Source of the DNA: an uncultured Eubacterium sp.
GTDB lineage: Bacteria; Bacillota; Clostridia; Peptostreptococcales; Anaerovoracaceae
Direction of reading: 5' to 3'
Assembly (NCBI GenBank): GCA_900551775.1
Contig: URXI01000147.1
Coordinates: 1 to 9,783 of the forward strand
Length of the DNA stretch: 9,783 nt
Shown: in pieces, positions 1-4,841 of the stretch
Numbering within the stretch: the first letter of the stretch is position 1
How the letters are laid out: every line of letters starts with the position of its first letter
Notes under the pieces: model-generated
What the model was told of the DNA's origin: nothing
What the model saw: only the letters and a program-made list of their open reading frames with translations
Databases searched by the model: none
Made by a program: the position numbers and the translations under genes

Positions 1-344
1 TAACGGAAGGCATCCAGGACCATGAGGTCTGTAGCCTTTGTCCGCTGGCTGTACCTGCCGACAAAGGGATACTCTTCATTGCAGGTGTATGCACAGGCAG
101 GGCTGCTGCATTGGAACCTCCTCTGCCTGAGGTGCAGGACCAGCTGCCGGCCGTCCTGGAGCACGGGGTGCCTGACCTTCCTTTGATAAATCCCCCTGGA
201 ATACATGCGGGACTGGCAGATCGGACAGAATTGCGGCCGCAGGGTCCTGGCCATGGTGATCTCCTTGGTGCGTCCATGGACGGAAACATCCAGGATTTCC
301 AGATCAGGGTCTTCCAGACAGAGCAGTTTTATGATATTATCCAT
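1..344 (-). CDS. ISL3-family transposase, N-terminal part (runs off left edge)
   Basis: The minus strand encodes 114 residues starting MDNIIKLLCLEDPDLEIL and continuing past position 1. It shows the N-terminal zinc-binding motif of ISL3-family DDE transposases: C40-x2-C43, a basic segment with conserved RGIYQRKVRHP and RQRRFQC, then C79-x4-C84, followed by RYSQRTKATDLMVLDAF. In this family that part binds the IS ends, and the catalytic DDE core, not in the window, follows. I chose the ATG at 344 because AAAGGA lies about 9 nt upstream; an in-frame ATG at 353 almost touches that ribosome binding site and is less likely. No frameshift is visible in the part seen, so it may be intact. Family assignment is from recognised motifs; whether the element is active cannot be judged. 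Confidence 0.88.
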   Translation of the reverse strand, partial: MDNIIKLLCLEDPDLEILDVSVHGRTKEITMARTLRPQFCPICQSRMYSRGIYQRKVRHPVLQDGRQLVLHLRQRRFQCSSPACAYTCNEEYPFVGRYSQRTKATDLMVLDAFR

Positions 345-379
345 GTATATCATTCCTTTCTAAATGTAGTGTCAGAGAT

Positions 380-408
380 ATTTTAAAAGGAATGGGAAAA
401 GGAGACAA
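380..408 (-). promoter_or_regulatory. Probable transposase promoter
   Basis: On the minus strand TTGTCT (408-403), a 17-nt spacer and TAAAAT (385-380) form a near-consensus sigma-A promoter. The predicted start is about 30 nt upstream of the transposase ATG at 344. The -35 box lies inside the left arm of the hairpin at 397-434. Assignment is by consensus matching only. Confidence 0.5.
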
Positions 409-434
409 CCCCGGCTGACGGTATGTCTCCTTTT
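397..434. terminator. Stem-loop with flanking A/T tracts upstream of the transposase
   Basis: AAAAGGAGACA (397-407) is the exact reverse complement of TGTCTCCTTTT (424-434). ACC/GGT (408-410/420-422) can extend the stem inside. With its A tract on one side and T tract on the other it could terminate in either direction. It sits just outside, and partly over, the transposase promoter, so it could block or fold transcripts entering the IS from flanking DNA, a known way for insertion sequences to limit transposition. The dyad is seen directly; the role is inferred. Confidence 0.6.
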
Positions 435-475
435 TGTATACGATTTATGGTTTCGGCCCCATTTTCAGAGCATTT

Positions 476-521
476 CTTTCAGACCCCAAAAGTTGACCCC
501 AAAACTTTCTGACCCCAAAAG
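476..521. repeat. Subterminal short repeats of the IS (GACCCCAAAA x3)
   Basis: GACCCCAAAA occurs at 482-491, 495-504 and 511-520. The outer two lie in a longer repeat, CTTTC(A/T)GACCCCAAAAG (476-492 and 505-521), with one mismatch. A degenerate GGCCCCATTT occurs near 455-464. Because they crowd the inferred IS end, they may be binding sites for the transposase zinc finger. That is inference; no matching copies can be seen at the other IS end. Confidence 0.6.
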
Positions 522-551
522 AATTTGGATACCCTTTTTGTATTAGACGAA

Positions 552-580
552 TTGTATTTTTTTGATTACAGTGCTATAAT
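552..580 (+). promoter_or_regulatory. Extended -10 promoter of the small membrane-protein genes
   Basis: TTGTAT (552-557), a 17-nt spacer and a perfect TATAAT (575-580) preceded by TGC (572-574) form a strong extended -10 sigma-A promoter. The predicted start is near 587, giving a leader of about 25 nt with AGGAGGT (601-607) ahead of the ATG at 613. It begins about 18 bp outside the inferred IS end, so it appears to belong to the host locus rather than to the IS. Confidence 0.8.
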
Positions 581-612
581 TATCTTATAACCATCGTAAA
601 AGGAGGTTCGCC

Positions 613-939
613 ATGAAAATCACCGGTATCACAAATCAAGACAGATTGGAAGCCACCGAGGGAAGACGCTCAAAGCCTAGTTTTCTGCAGATGGCTTCGG
701 CTCTCGCAGGGTTTGGTTATTTCTTATTTTGCAAATACGCAGATAGAATTCTCGCAGAGGTGCACACAAGGAACATCGTCTTTGGTGTTTATACCGCCAT
801 CATGGTGATCCTGGTGATTGCGCTGGGTCTCTATACGCGAAAAAGAAAGGATGCAGAGTATTCATGGGACGCATGGGTGCTGGTGATCATATTCTGCTGT
901 GTAGGCTGCATAAGCTATTTTCCAGTCTATTTAGACTGA
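613..939 (+). CDS. Small membrane protein of unknown function (3 TM)
   Basis: I do not recognise this 108-residue protein. Its N-terminus is polar and charged (residues 1-22). Three hydrophobic segments follow, at about 24-43, 54-75 and 87-106, with a basic loop (RKRKDAE) between the second and third. It would sit in the cytoplasmic membrane. Cysteines occur in or near the membrane segments (C40, C95, C96, C99). The start is well supported: AGGAGGT lies 5-6 nt before the ATG and the promoter at 552-580 fits. It is the first of three small membrane genes, 19 nt ahead of the next, so the three are probably cotranscribed. The coding call is good because of promoter, ribosome binding site and hydrophobicity pattern; function is unknown. 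Confidence 0.75.
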   Translation: MKITGITNQDRLEATEGRRSKPSFLQMASALAGFGYFLFCKYADRILAEVHTRNIVFGVYTAIMVILVIALGLYTRKRKDAEYSWDAWVLVIIFCCVGCISYFPVYLD

Positions 940-958
940 GATGAAATGAGGTGTAAGT

Positions 959-1165
959 ATGAAAAAGATTTCCAAAGCTGCAGTGCTGAAATACATTCTG
1001 ACGTATGTTGCGTTTATCATATGCATATGTGCATATTCGTATTATAAATATGGCAGTTTTACGGCTGTAAATTATGATTCATGGCTCATCGCAAGCGCCG
1101 TTTTTGTTGTGGCAATTATTGCCAATGAATACAGAAAAAAAGGGAATGATGCTCATGAAAACTAA
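959..1165 (+). CDS. Small membrane protein of unknown function (2 TM)
   Basis: This 68-residue protein has a basic N-terminus (MKKISKAAVLKY), two hydrophobic segments at about 8-28 and 41-57, and a charged C-terminal tail (EYRKKGNDAHEN). A small integral membrane protein with both ends in the cytoplasm is likely. A ribosome binding site, TGAGGTG (947-953), precedes the ATG. It starts 19 nt after the previous gene and overlaps the next by 11 nt if that starts at 1155, so the two downstream genes are probably translationally coupled. I recognise no family. It resembles the small accessory membrane proteins found in peptide-export or immunity loci, but nothing here shows such a role. Confidence 0.7.
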   Translation: MKKISKAAVLKYILTYVAFIICICAYSYYKYGSFTAVNYDSWLIASAVFVVAIIANEYRKKGNDAHEN

Positions 1166-1622
1166 ACCGATCCTTTGGAGTGCCGCAGTGGCAATTTTGG
1201 TTTCATTTGGCTGCAATTTGAATCTGATGATCGCACCAAACCCAATCAGGACGTGGAATATCATCGTCTCAGCGGCAGCATTCCTTCTGTGCTGCATCAG
1301 TTTAGCAATGCTGCAGAAGGGTTCATCCAAACCAAAGAAAACCTTTATTCTTTTGCTGACAGTTTTGATGCTTCTCATGATATCAGCATTTTTCGTATAT
1401 TCCATTAGAGAAAACCGTCCTGACCTTGCCTATGGGCTGATTCCAGTCGCTTTTTTGGCAGTGGGTCCGTTTGTAGGGATTGGCGGAATCGTATCCCTTA
1501 CAGGTATTCCTGAAGTAATCCTGCCGATATCGCCATATGTCATTTTCCTGCCGATTACCTTTGTTTCGTATTGCCGATTGAAAAGCCGAGAAAAGAGCGA
1601 AAGGAATCTTACAAAACTGTAA
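1155..1622 (+). CDS. Membrane protein of unknown function (4-5 TM)
   Basis: With the start at 1155 the protein is 155 residues, beginning MKTKPILWSAAVAILV. Hydrophobic segments lie at about 5-25, 33-54, 62-84, 92-112 and 117-140, and the tail is strongly basic (RLKSREKSERNLTKL). An open frame reaches back to an ATG at 1074, but that extension overlaps the preceding gene by 92 nt and has no ribosome binding site. AGGGA at 1141-1145 is well placed for 1155, and ATGs at 1146 and 1149 are also possible. It is the third gene of the small membrane cluster. I recognise no family or catalytic motif. The next gene is 80 nt downstream with no clear terminator between, so read-through is possible. Confidence 0.7.
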   Translation: MKTKPILWSAAVAILVSFGCNLNLMIAPNPIRTWNIIVSAAAFLLCCISLAMLQKGSSKPKKTFILLLTVLMLLMISAFFVYSIRENRPDLAYGLIPVAFLAVGPFVGIGGIVSLTGIPEVILPISPYVIFLPITFVSYCRLKSREKSERNLTKL

Positions 1623-1664
1623 GCACCCTGTAAGTCAAAGCTATGGCAGCACCCCGTTCCTGGA

Positions 1665-1681
1665 GATACAATTGTAGTATC
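1665..1681. promoter_or_regulatory. Operator-like palindrome upstream of the glycosyltransferase
   Basis: TACAATTGTA (1667-1676) is a perfect 10-bp palindrome, and GATAC (1665-1669) with GTATC (1677-1681) gives a second overlapping dyad. It ends only about 5 nt before the ribosome binding site region of the GT51 gene. TACAAT (1667-1672) could serve as a -10 box, but I see no good -35. TACA-N2-TGTA resembles the half-site arrangement bound by BlaI/MecI-type repressors of cell-wall genes. That is a resemblance only: no such regulator is in the window. Confidence 0.35.
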
Positions 1682-1702
1682 AAAAGGAAAGGGGTGTTTT
1701 TG

Positions 1703-2320
1703 ATGAGACGGTTATTGAAAGGTGTGGCCATGACGGTTTTGATCACCATGTTGATCGGGGCCGTAATCAGTGCGCCGACGGTGTATAAAGGATATCAGCT
1801 GTATAAGTCAGCGGTCAAAGAAACGGCCATCGCAGAAAAAGTGGCAGAGATTAAACGCAGTGTCAATTATGTAGACCTGGACGATATTTCGGATTACTTC
1901 AAAGAGGAAATCATCAAATCCGAAGACAAGCGTTTCCGCTTTCATTTCGGCATCGATCCCCTTGCCATCATACGGGCGATCAAAAATGACATATTGGCGG
2001 GCAGCTTTGTTGAGGGCGGCAGTACCATCACACAGCAGCTGGCGAAAAACATGTACTTTGACTTCGACAAGAACTTTGAGAGAAAAGTGGCCGAAGTCTT
2101 TGTCGCTTTCCACCTGGAGAAAGACTACACCAAAGACGAAATTCTGGAGATGTACCTGAACTGCATCTACTTTGGTGAAAACTGTTACGGCATCAAAGAG
2201 GCTGCAAACCACTATTACGGAGCGGTGCCGGAAACGATATCAAAATCACAAGCCGATAGCCTGGTCATCACGATTAAGTGCCCGAACCTGTATAATCCGA
2301 ACGAACTGAATGCCGCTTAA
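1703..2320 (+). CDS. Monofunctional GT51 peptidoglycan glycosyltransferase
   Basis: This 205-residue protein is a membrane-anchored transglycosylase that would polymerise lipid II into glycan strands outside the membrane. One hydrophobic segment (about 7-27) follows a basic start (MRRLLKG). The GT51 motifs are in order: EDKRFRFHFGID (74-85), with catalytic Glu74; GGSTITQQLAKN (105-116); RKVAE (127-131), with the second catalytic Glu probably E131; and EILEMYLNCIYFGENCYGIKEAA (146-168). No transpeptidase domain follows. It is somewhat shorter than typical MtgA proteins (about 230-240 residues), and its last motif reads TIKCPNLYNPN instead of the usual GLPQAPSxYNP. I chose the ATG at 1703 because AAAGGAAAGGGG lies just upstream and the signal-anchor follows directly; the in-frame ATG at 1643 lacks a ribosome binding site. 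It may be cotranscribed with the membrane genes. Confidence 0.9.
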   Translation: MRRLLKGVAMTVLITMLIGAVISAPTVYKGYQLYKSAVKETAIAEKVAEIKRSVNYVDLDDISDYFKEEIIKSEDKRFRFHFGIDPLAIIRAIKNDILAGSFVEGGSTITQQLAKNMYFDFDKNFERKVAEVFVAFHLEKDYTKDEILEMYLNCIYFGENCYGIKEAANHYYGAVPETISKSQADSLVITIKCPNLYNPNELNAA

Positions 2321-2328
2321 TGAATGTC

Positions 2329-2431
2329 GGCAGAATGTCATACGACGCATTCCAAGCCAGCCATAGGCTGGGGAATGCCAGCATAAATTCTGCCTGGCAA
2401 ATCACTTCGTTCTTTGGGCAGAATGTCATAC
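2329..2431. repeat. Structured intergenic repeat with competing hairpins
   Basis: GGCAGAATGTCATAC occurs twice exactly (2329-2343 and 2417-2431). Between the copies lies ATTCTGCC (2387-2394), the reverse complement of the first eight bases, so it can pair with either copy. Inside the first pairing is a strong hairpin: GCATTCC/GGAATGC (2347-2353/2372-2378), a 3-nt bulge, then CCAGCC/GGCTGG (2357-2362/2366-2371) with a 3-nt loop. No T tract follows the strong hairpin, so it is not a classic terminator. It fills the gap between the GT51 and SSB-like genes. It may be a dispersed palindromic repeat or a leader with alternative folds. Confidence 0.6.
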
Positions 2432-2483
2432 TTTCCTCATCTCAGAATAGAATGTAGTAATGCGAGTTTCTGGGAGGGAAATT

Positions 2484-3125
2484 ATGATAAATATAGAAGA
2501 CAGCAATACCAGTACCAATGTAGCCCATGTTTGCGGGGAAATCATAGATGGCCTGAAATTCAGCCACAGGACATATGGAGAGGTTTTTTACACATTTGAG
2601 ATAGGTGTTTTGCGCAACAGCGGCTATGAGGATCAGATCATCGTCATGGCTTCGGAGCGGATTTTGAGCACCATGAATATAGAGCCGGGGCAGTTTGTAA
2701 CGATCGACGGACAGATCAGGACCTACAACGAGGATGTGGAGGGACATAACAAGCTCAATATCGTCATCTTTGCCAGGGATATCACGGAGGCGGATGCTGA
2801 AGATGAAGCGGTCAACGAAATCTACCTGGAAGGTTTTTTATGCAAAAAACCGCTGCAGAGAACTTCGCCGCTGGGCAGAAAAATCTGTGACTTGATGCTG
2901 GCTGTGAACCGCATGTACAACAAATCGGACTACATACCTTGTATCGCCTGGGGACGGAACGCGATCTATTCCAGCACCCTGGACGTGGGCGACAAGATTG
3001 CCATTCACGGCAGGCTGCAGAGCAGGCAGTACAAGAAAAAGTGCGAAGATGGAGACGTTTTGATCAAAACGGCATACGAAGTTTCTATATTAGCGCTTGA
3101 AACCTTTACAGCGGATATGGTATAA
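2484..3125 (+). CDS. Two-OB-fold single-stranded DNA-binding-like protein
   Basis: This 213-residue protein appears to contain two OB-fold units of the SSB/PriB type. The first (about 13-100) is divergent, with the pattern AHVCGEI...FYTFEIGVLR...PGQFVTIDGQIRTYN. The second (about 111-206) matches SSB better: NEIYLEGFLCKKPLQRTSPLGRKICDLMLAVNR, then DYIPCIAWGRNA, then VGDKIAIHGRLQSRQYKKK and TAYEVSILALE. Standard SSB is one OB domain of about 110 residues plus a disordered tail with an acidic tip. Here there is no such tail (it ends ETFTADMV), so partner recruitment through the SSB tip is not expected. Proteins of this layout are annotated as SSB in Clostridia, and the cell's main ssb is probably elsewhere. 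I chose the ATG at 2484 because GGGAGGGA (2472-2479) precedes it; the ATG at 2460 lacks a site. Binding is inferred from fold pattern. Confidence 0.8.
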   Translation: MINIEDSNTSTNVAHVCGEIIDGLKFSHRTYGEVFYTFEIGVLRNSGYEDQIIVMASERILSTMNIEPGQFVTIDGQIRTYNEDVEGHNKLNIVIFARDITEADAEDEAVNEIYLEGFLCKKPLQRTSPLGRKICDLMLAVNRMYNKSDYIPCIAWGRNAIYSSTLDVGDKIAIHGRLQSRQYKKKCEDGDVLIKTAYEVSILALETFTADMV

Positions 3126-3126
3126 T
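3097..3126 (+). promoter_or_regulatory. glyA promoter overlapping the end of the SSB-like gene
   Basis: TTGAAA (3097-3102), an 18-nt spacer and a perfect TATAAT (3121-3126), preceded by TGG (extended -10), form a strong sigma-A promoter. The TAA stop codon of the upstream gene (3123-3125) lies inside the -10 box. Transcription would begin near 3133, leaving a leader of about 30 nt ahead of the glyA ATG, too short for a riboswitch. Confidence 0.8.
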
Positions 3127-3161
3127 GACTCTTATTACTGAACTGTAAAGGAAGTGGATAA

Positions 3162-4400
3162 ATGTTTAACAAAGATGCTACAGATAACAGCACATACAAT
3201 GTGGAAAATTACGAGTTTATCAAAAAAGCTTCTCCAATCGTGGGAGAACTGATCGAGAAAGAATATAACAGACAGAAGGACAATATCGAACTGATCGCTT
3301 CAGAGAACTACTGCTCAGAGGCGGTGCTTGCAGCTTGCGGAAGCTGCCTGTCATGGAAATATGCCGAAGGATATCCTTACGTGAGAACTTCGGGCAATAC
3401 CAGCAGATATTACGGCGGAACCAAGTATGTCGATGAATTAGAAGAATACTGCTGCACCAAGTGGAGGGAAGTATTTGACACGGACTATCATGTCAACGTG
3501 CAGCCTCACAGCGGTTCTCAGGCAAATTTTGCCGCATACAAAGCCATTTTGGAACCGGGAGATAAGATCATGGGGATGAATCTGGATCACGGCGGACATC
3601 TGACCCACGGATCAGCCGTAAACTTCAGTGGCAAGCTCTATGACATGGTCTTCTACGATGTAGATGAGAGAGGCTTCATCGACATGGAGGACGTCAGAAA
3701 GAAGGCTCACGAATGTAAGCCGCAGCTGATTCTGACAGGGGCATCCGCTTACTCCAGAATCATTGATTTCAAGGCATTCGCTGAGATTGCAAAAGAAGTC
3801 GACGCTTATTTCATGGTAGACATGGCGCATATTGCCGGGCTGGTTGCTGGCGGAGAGCATCCATCGCCATTCGGATATGCAGATATCGTGACTACGACGA
3901 CCCACAAGACCCTGAGAGGCCCGAGAGGCGGACTCATCTTCGGAAGACCGGAACTGGCAAAGAAGATCGACAGCGCGGTATTCCCTTATGCCCAGGGCGG
4001 CCCTTTGGAACACATCATCGCCGGGAAGGCGATCTGTGCCGAAGAAGCGCTGAGACCGGAGTACAAGGAATATGCACATCAGGTCGTCGTCAACTGCAAG
4101 GCATTCTGTGACGAGTTTATCAAATTAGGATATAAGGTTGTAACGGGAGGAACAGATAATCACGTGTTCCTTCTCGACCTGTCTGAATTCCCATTCAGCG
4201 GCAAAGATTTGCAGGACAAGCTGGACGATGCGGGAATCACATTGAACAAGAACTGTGTCCCTAACGAAACCCGCTCGCCAAAAGAGACCAGCGGCGTCAG
4301 AATCGGAACTGCTCCGATGACCACAAGAGGTTACAAAGAAGACGACTTTAGAGAAGTGGCTCACAAAGTCGATGCAGTCATAAAGGAAATGCTGAAATAA
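3162..4400 (+). CDS. glyA: Serine hydroxymethyltransferase
   Basis: This 412-residue PLP enzyme interconverts serine and glycine with transfer of a one-carbon unit to tetrahydrofolate in the cytoplasm, supplying purine, thymidylate and methionine synthesis. Family landmarks are in place: ELIASENY (43-50), HSGSQAN (116-122), DHGGHLTHG (142-150), DMAHIAGLV (220-228) with the PLP-contacting Asp and His, TTTTHKTLRGPRGG with the Schiff-base lysine K249, and SGVRIGTAPMTTRG with the substrate-carboxylate arginine R380. Length is normal. Between YAEGYP and RYYGG there are nine residues (YVRTSGNTS, 73-81) where the E. coli enzyme has two, and FPYAQGG (274-280) replaces the usual FPGxQGG. AAGGAAGTGG lies before the ATG. 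It has its own promoter and terminator, so it is probably monocistronic. Confidence 0.96.
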   Translation: MFNKDATDNSTYNVENYEFIKKASPIVGELIEKEYNRQKDNIELIASENYCSEAVLAACGSCLSWKYAEGYPYVRTSGNTSRYYGGTKYVDELEEYCCTKWREVFDTDYHVNVQPHSGSQANFAAYKAILEPGDKIMGMNLDHGGHLTHGSAVNFSGKLYDMVFYDVDERGFIDMEDVRKKAHECKPQLILTGASAYSRIIDFKAFAEIAKEVDAYFMVDMAHIAGLVAGGEHPSPFGYADIVTTTTHKTLRGPRGGLIFGRPELAKKIDSAVFPYAQGGPLEHIIAGKAICAEEALRPEYKEYAHQVVVNCKAFCDEFIKLGYKVVTGGTDNHVFLLDLSEFPFSGKDLQDKLDDAGITLNKNCVPNETRSPKETSGVRIGTAPMTTRGYKEDDFREVAHKVDAVIKEMLK

Positions 4401-4415
4401 AAATCATAGAAATCT

Positions 4416-4457
4416 GGCTCAAATGCGTTTAAAATTAAGGCGTTTGAGCCTTTTTTT
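4416..4457 (+). terminator. Intrinsic terminator of glyA
   Basis: GGCTCAAATGC (4416-4426) pairs with GCGTTTGAGCC (4440-4450): an 11-bp stem with one G-T wobble and a 13-nt loop, followed by seven T residues (4451-4457). It begins 16 nt after the glyA stop codon and isolates glyA from the plsX operon. Confidence 0.93.
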
Positions 4458-4489
4458 CTGAGATAAAGTATTTTCAGCGGTATAATTGT

Positions 4490-4580
4490 GATATAATAAA
4501 CGCACGATCCTACAGCGTTGCTGCAAGGAAGCGTTCATTGAATCATGACGTTCGATTGTATTTCCAAAGGAAGCGTCATG
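4490..4580 (+). repeat. Covarying structured element, copy 1 (possible ncRNA)
   Basis: This is the first of two copies spaced exactly 90 bp apart. After TATAAT (4492-4497) comes a hairpin: P1 AACGC/GCGTT (4499-4503/4531-4535), P2 TCCT/AGGA (4508-4511/4526-4529), P3 CAGC/GCTG (4513-4516/4520-4523) closed by a GTT loop. A conserved linker ATTGAATCATG (4537-4547) leads into a second hairpin, CATGACG/CGTCATG (4544-4550/4574-4580). Compared with copy 2, four of five P1 pairs and two of four P3 pairs change on both sides while pairing is kept. That supports selection on structure, in RNA or in single-stranded DNA. The strand is assigned only because TATAAT precedes the fold; -35 boxes are poor. I do not recognise a known family. 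Confidence 0.6.
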
Positions 4581-4673
4581 GTATAATAGTTTCACAATCT
4601 TACGACGTTGTCGCAGGGGAGAAACTATTGAATCATGTGCTGCGATTCTGGCTGTCTGTGCAGATAAATGCGC
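4580..4673 (+). repeat. Covarying structured element, copy 2 (possible ncRNA)
   Basis: Positions 4580-4647 align without gaps to 4490-4557 at 46 of 68 positions by hand count. TATAAT is at 4582-4587. P1 is longer here, ATAGTTTC/GAAACTAT (4586-4593/4621-4628); P2 is TCTT/GGGG (4598-4601/4616-4619), held by wobbles; P3 is CGAC/GTCG (4603-4606/4610-4613) with the same GTT loop. ATTGAATCATG (4627-4637) and CGATT (4643-4647) are conserved. The second hairpin is weak: GTGC/GCGC (4637-4640/4670-4673). The copy may be decaying at its 3' side. No terminator-like T tract follows directly. Confidence 0.6.
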
Positions 4674-4797
4674 CTGAACCAAGTAATCCGCCATAAATGC
4701 TTGTTTTTTGATCAGTTTAGGCACTTTTGCCGTATTTAAAGCGACGGAGCATCTTTCAGGGTTTCATGCGTTTGCCGTGGAAACTATCTCAGGATAA
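4674..4797. other. Intergenic stretch without a recognised gene
   Basis: No convincing gene is present. Only weak dyads occur: GCCTGAAC (4672-4679) can pair with GTTTAGGC (4715-4722) through one wobble, CAAG/CTTG (4680-4683/4700-4703) precedes a run of six T, and GGCA/TGCC (4720-4723/4728-4731) forms a tiny hairpin. The CAAG/CTTG hairpin with its T run could be a feeble terminator for the upstream repeats. Confidence 0.4.
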
Positions 4798-4826
4798 TTG
4801 CATATACTGGAGATTTATGCTAAAAT
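4798..4826 (+). promoter_or_regulatory. Promoter of the plsX-rnc-smc operon
   Basis: TTGCAT (4798-4803), a 17-nt spacer and TAAAAT (4821-4826), preceded by TGC (4818-4820), form an extended -10 sigma-A promoter. The predicted start near 4833 gives a leader of about 120 nt before the plsX ATG, which contains the hairpins at 4842-4921. I see no obvious FapR-type palindrome over it. Confidence 0.7.
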
Positions 4827-4841
4827 AAATTATGTATGCGA

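Larger units (their letters stand above)
1..534 (-). mobile_element. ISL3-family insertion sequence, transposase-proximal end
   Basis: The transposase start is followed outward by about 190 bp of non-coding DNA holding a promoter, a hairpin and repeated GACCCCAAAA motifs, as expected of an IS end. I place the outer end near 534. Read inward on the minus strand it begins GGGTATCCAAATTC, a GG-starting terminus as in other ISL3 elements. The bases just outside (TTTTTGTA, 535-542) could be one copy of the 8-bp target duplication. The opposite end is outside the window, so neither the terminal inverted repeat nor the duplication can be confirmed and the boundary is inferred. Confidence 0.65.

Noticed and set aside
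111..386. Plus-strand open frame of 91 codons
   Set aside because: It lies opposite the ISL3 transposase, which has clear family motifs; the frame is proline-rich and lacks a ribosome binding site.
1079..1405. Minus-strand open frame opposite the third membrane gene
   Set aside because: It has no ribosome binding site, and the plus strand has the promoter, spacing and hydrophobic pattern of a real gene.
2347..2378. Intrinsic terminator after the GT51 gene
   Set aside because: The stem is strong but no T tract follows it, so it is described as part of a structured repeat instead.
3126..3161. Tetrahydrofolate or glycine riboswitch ahead of glyA
   Set aside because: The leader from the predicted start is only about 30 nt and contains no matching motifs.
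4490..4673. CRISPR array
   Set aside because: There are only two copies, with 90-bp spacing, imperfect identity and compensatory changes; CRISPR repeats are short and near-identical with unrelated spacers.
4419..4724. Minus-strand open frame of 101 codons with an internal protein repeat (HDS...LLYH, 30-residue period)
   Set aside because: The repeat arises because the 90-bp DNA element is a multiple of three. Differences between copies are not concentrated at third codon positions and preserve base pairing instead, and the frame runs through the glyA terminator.
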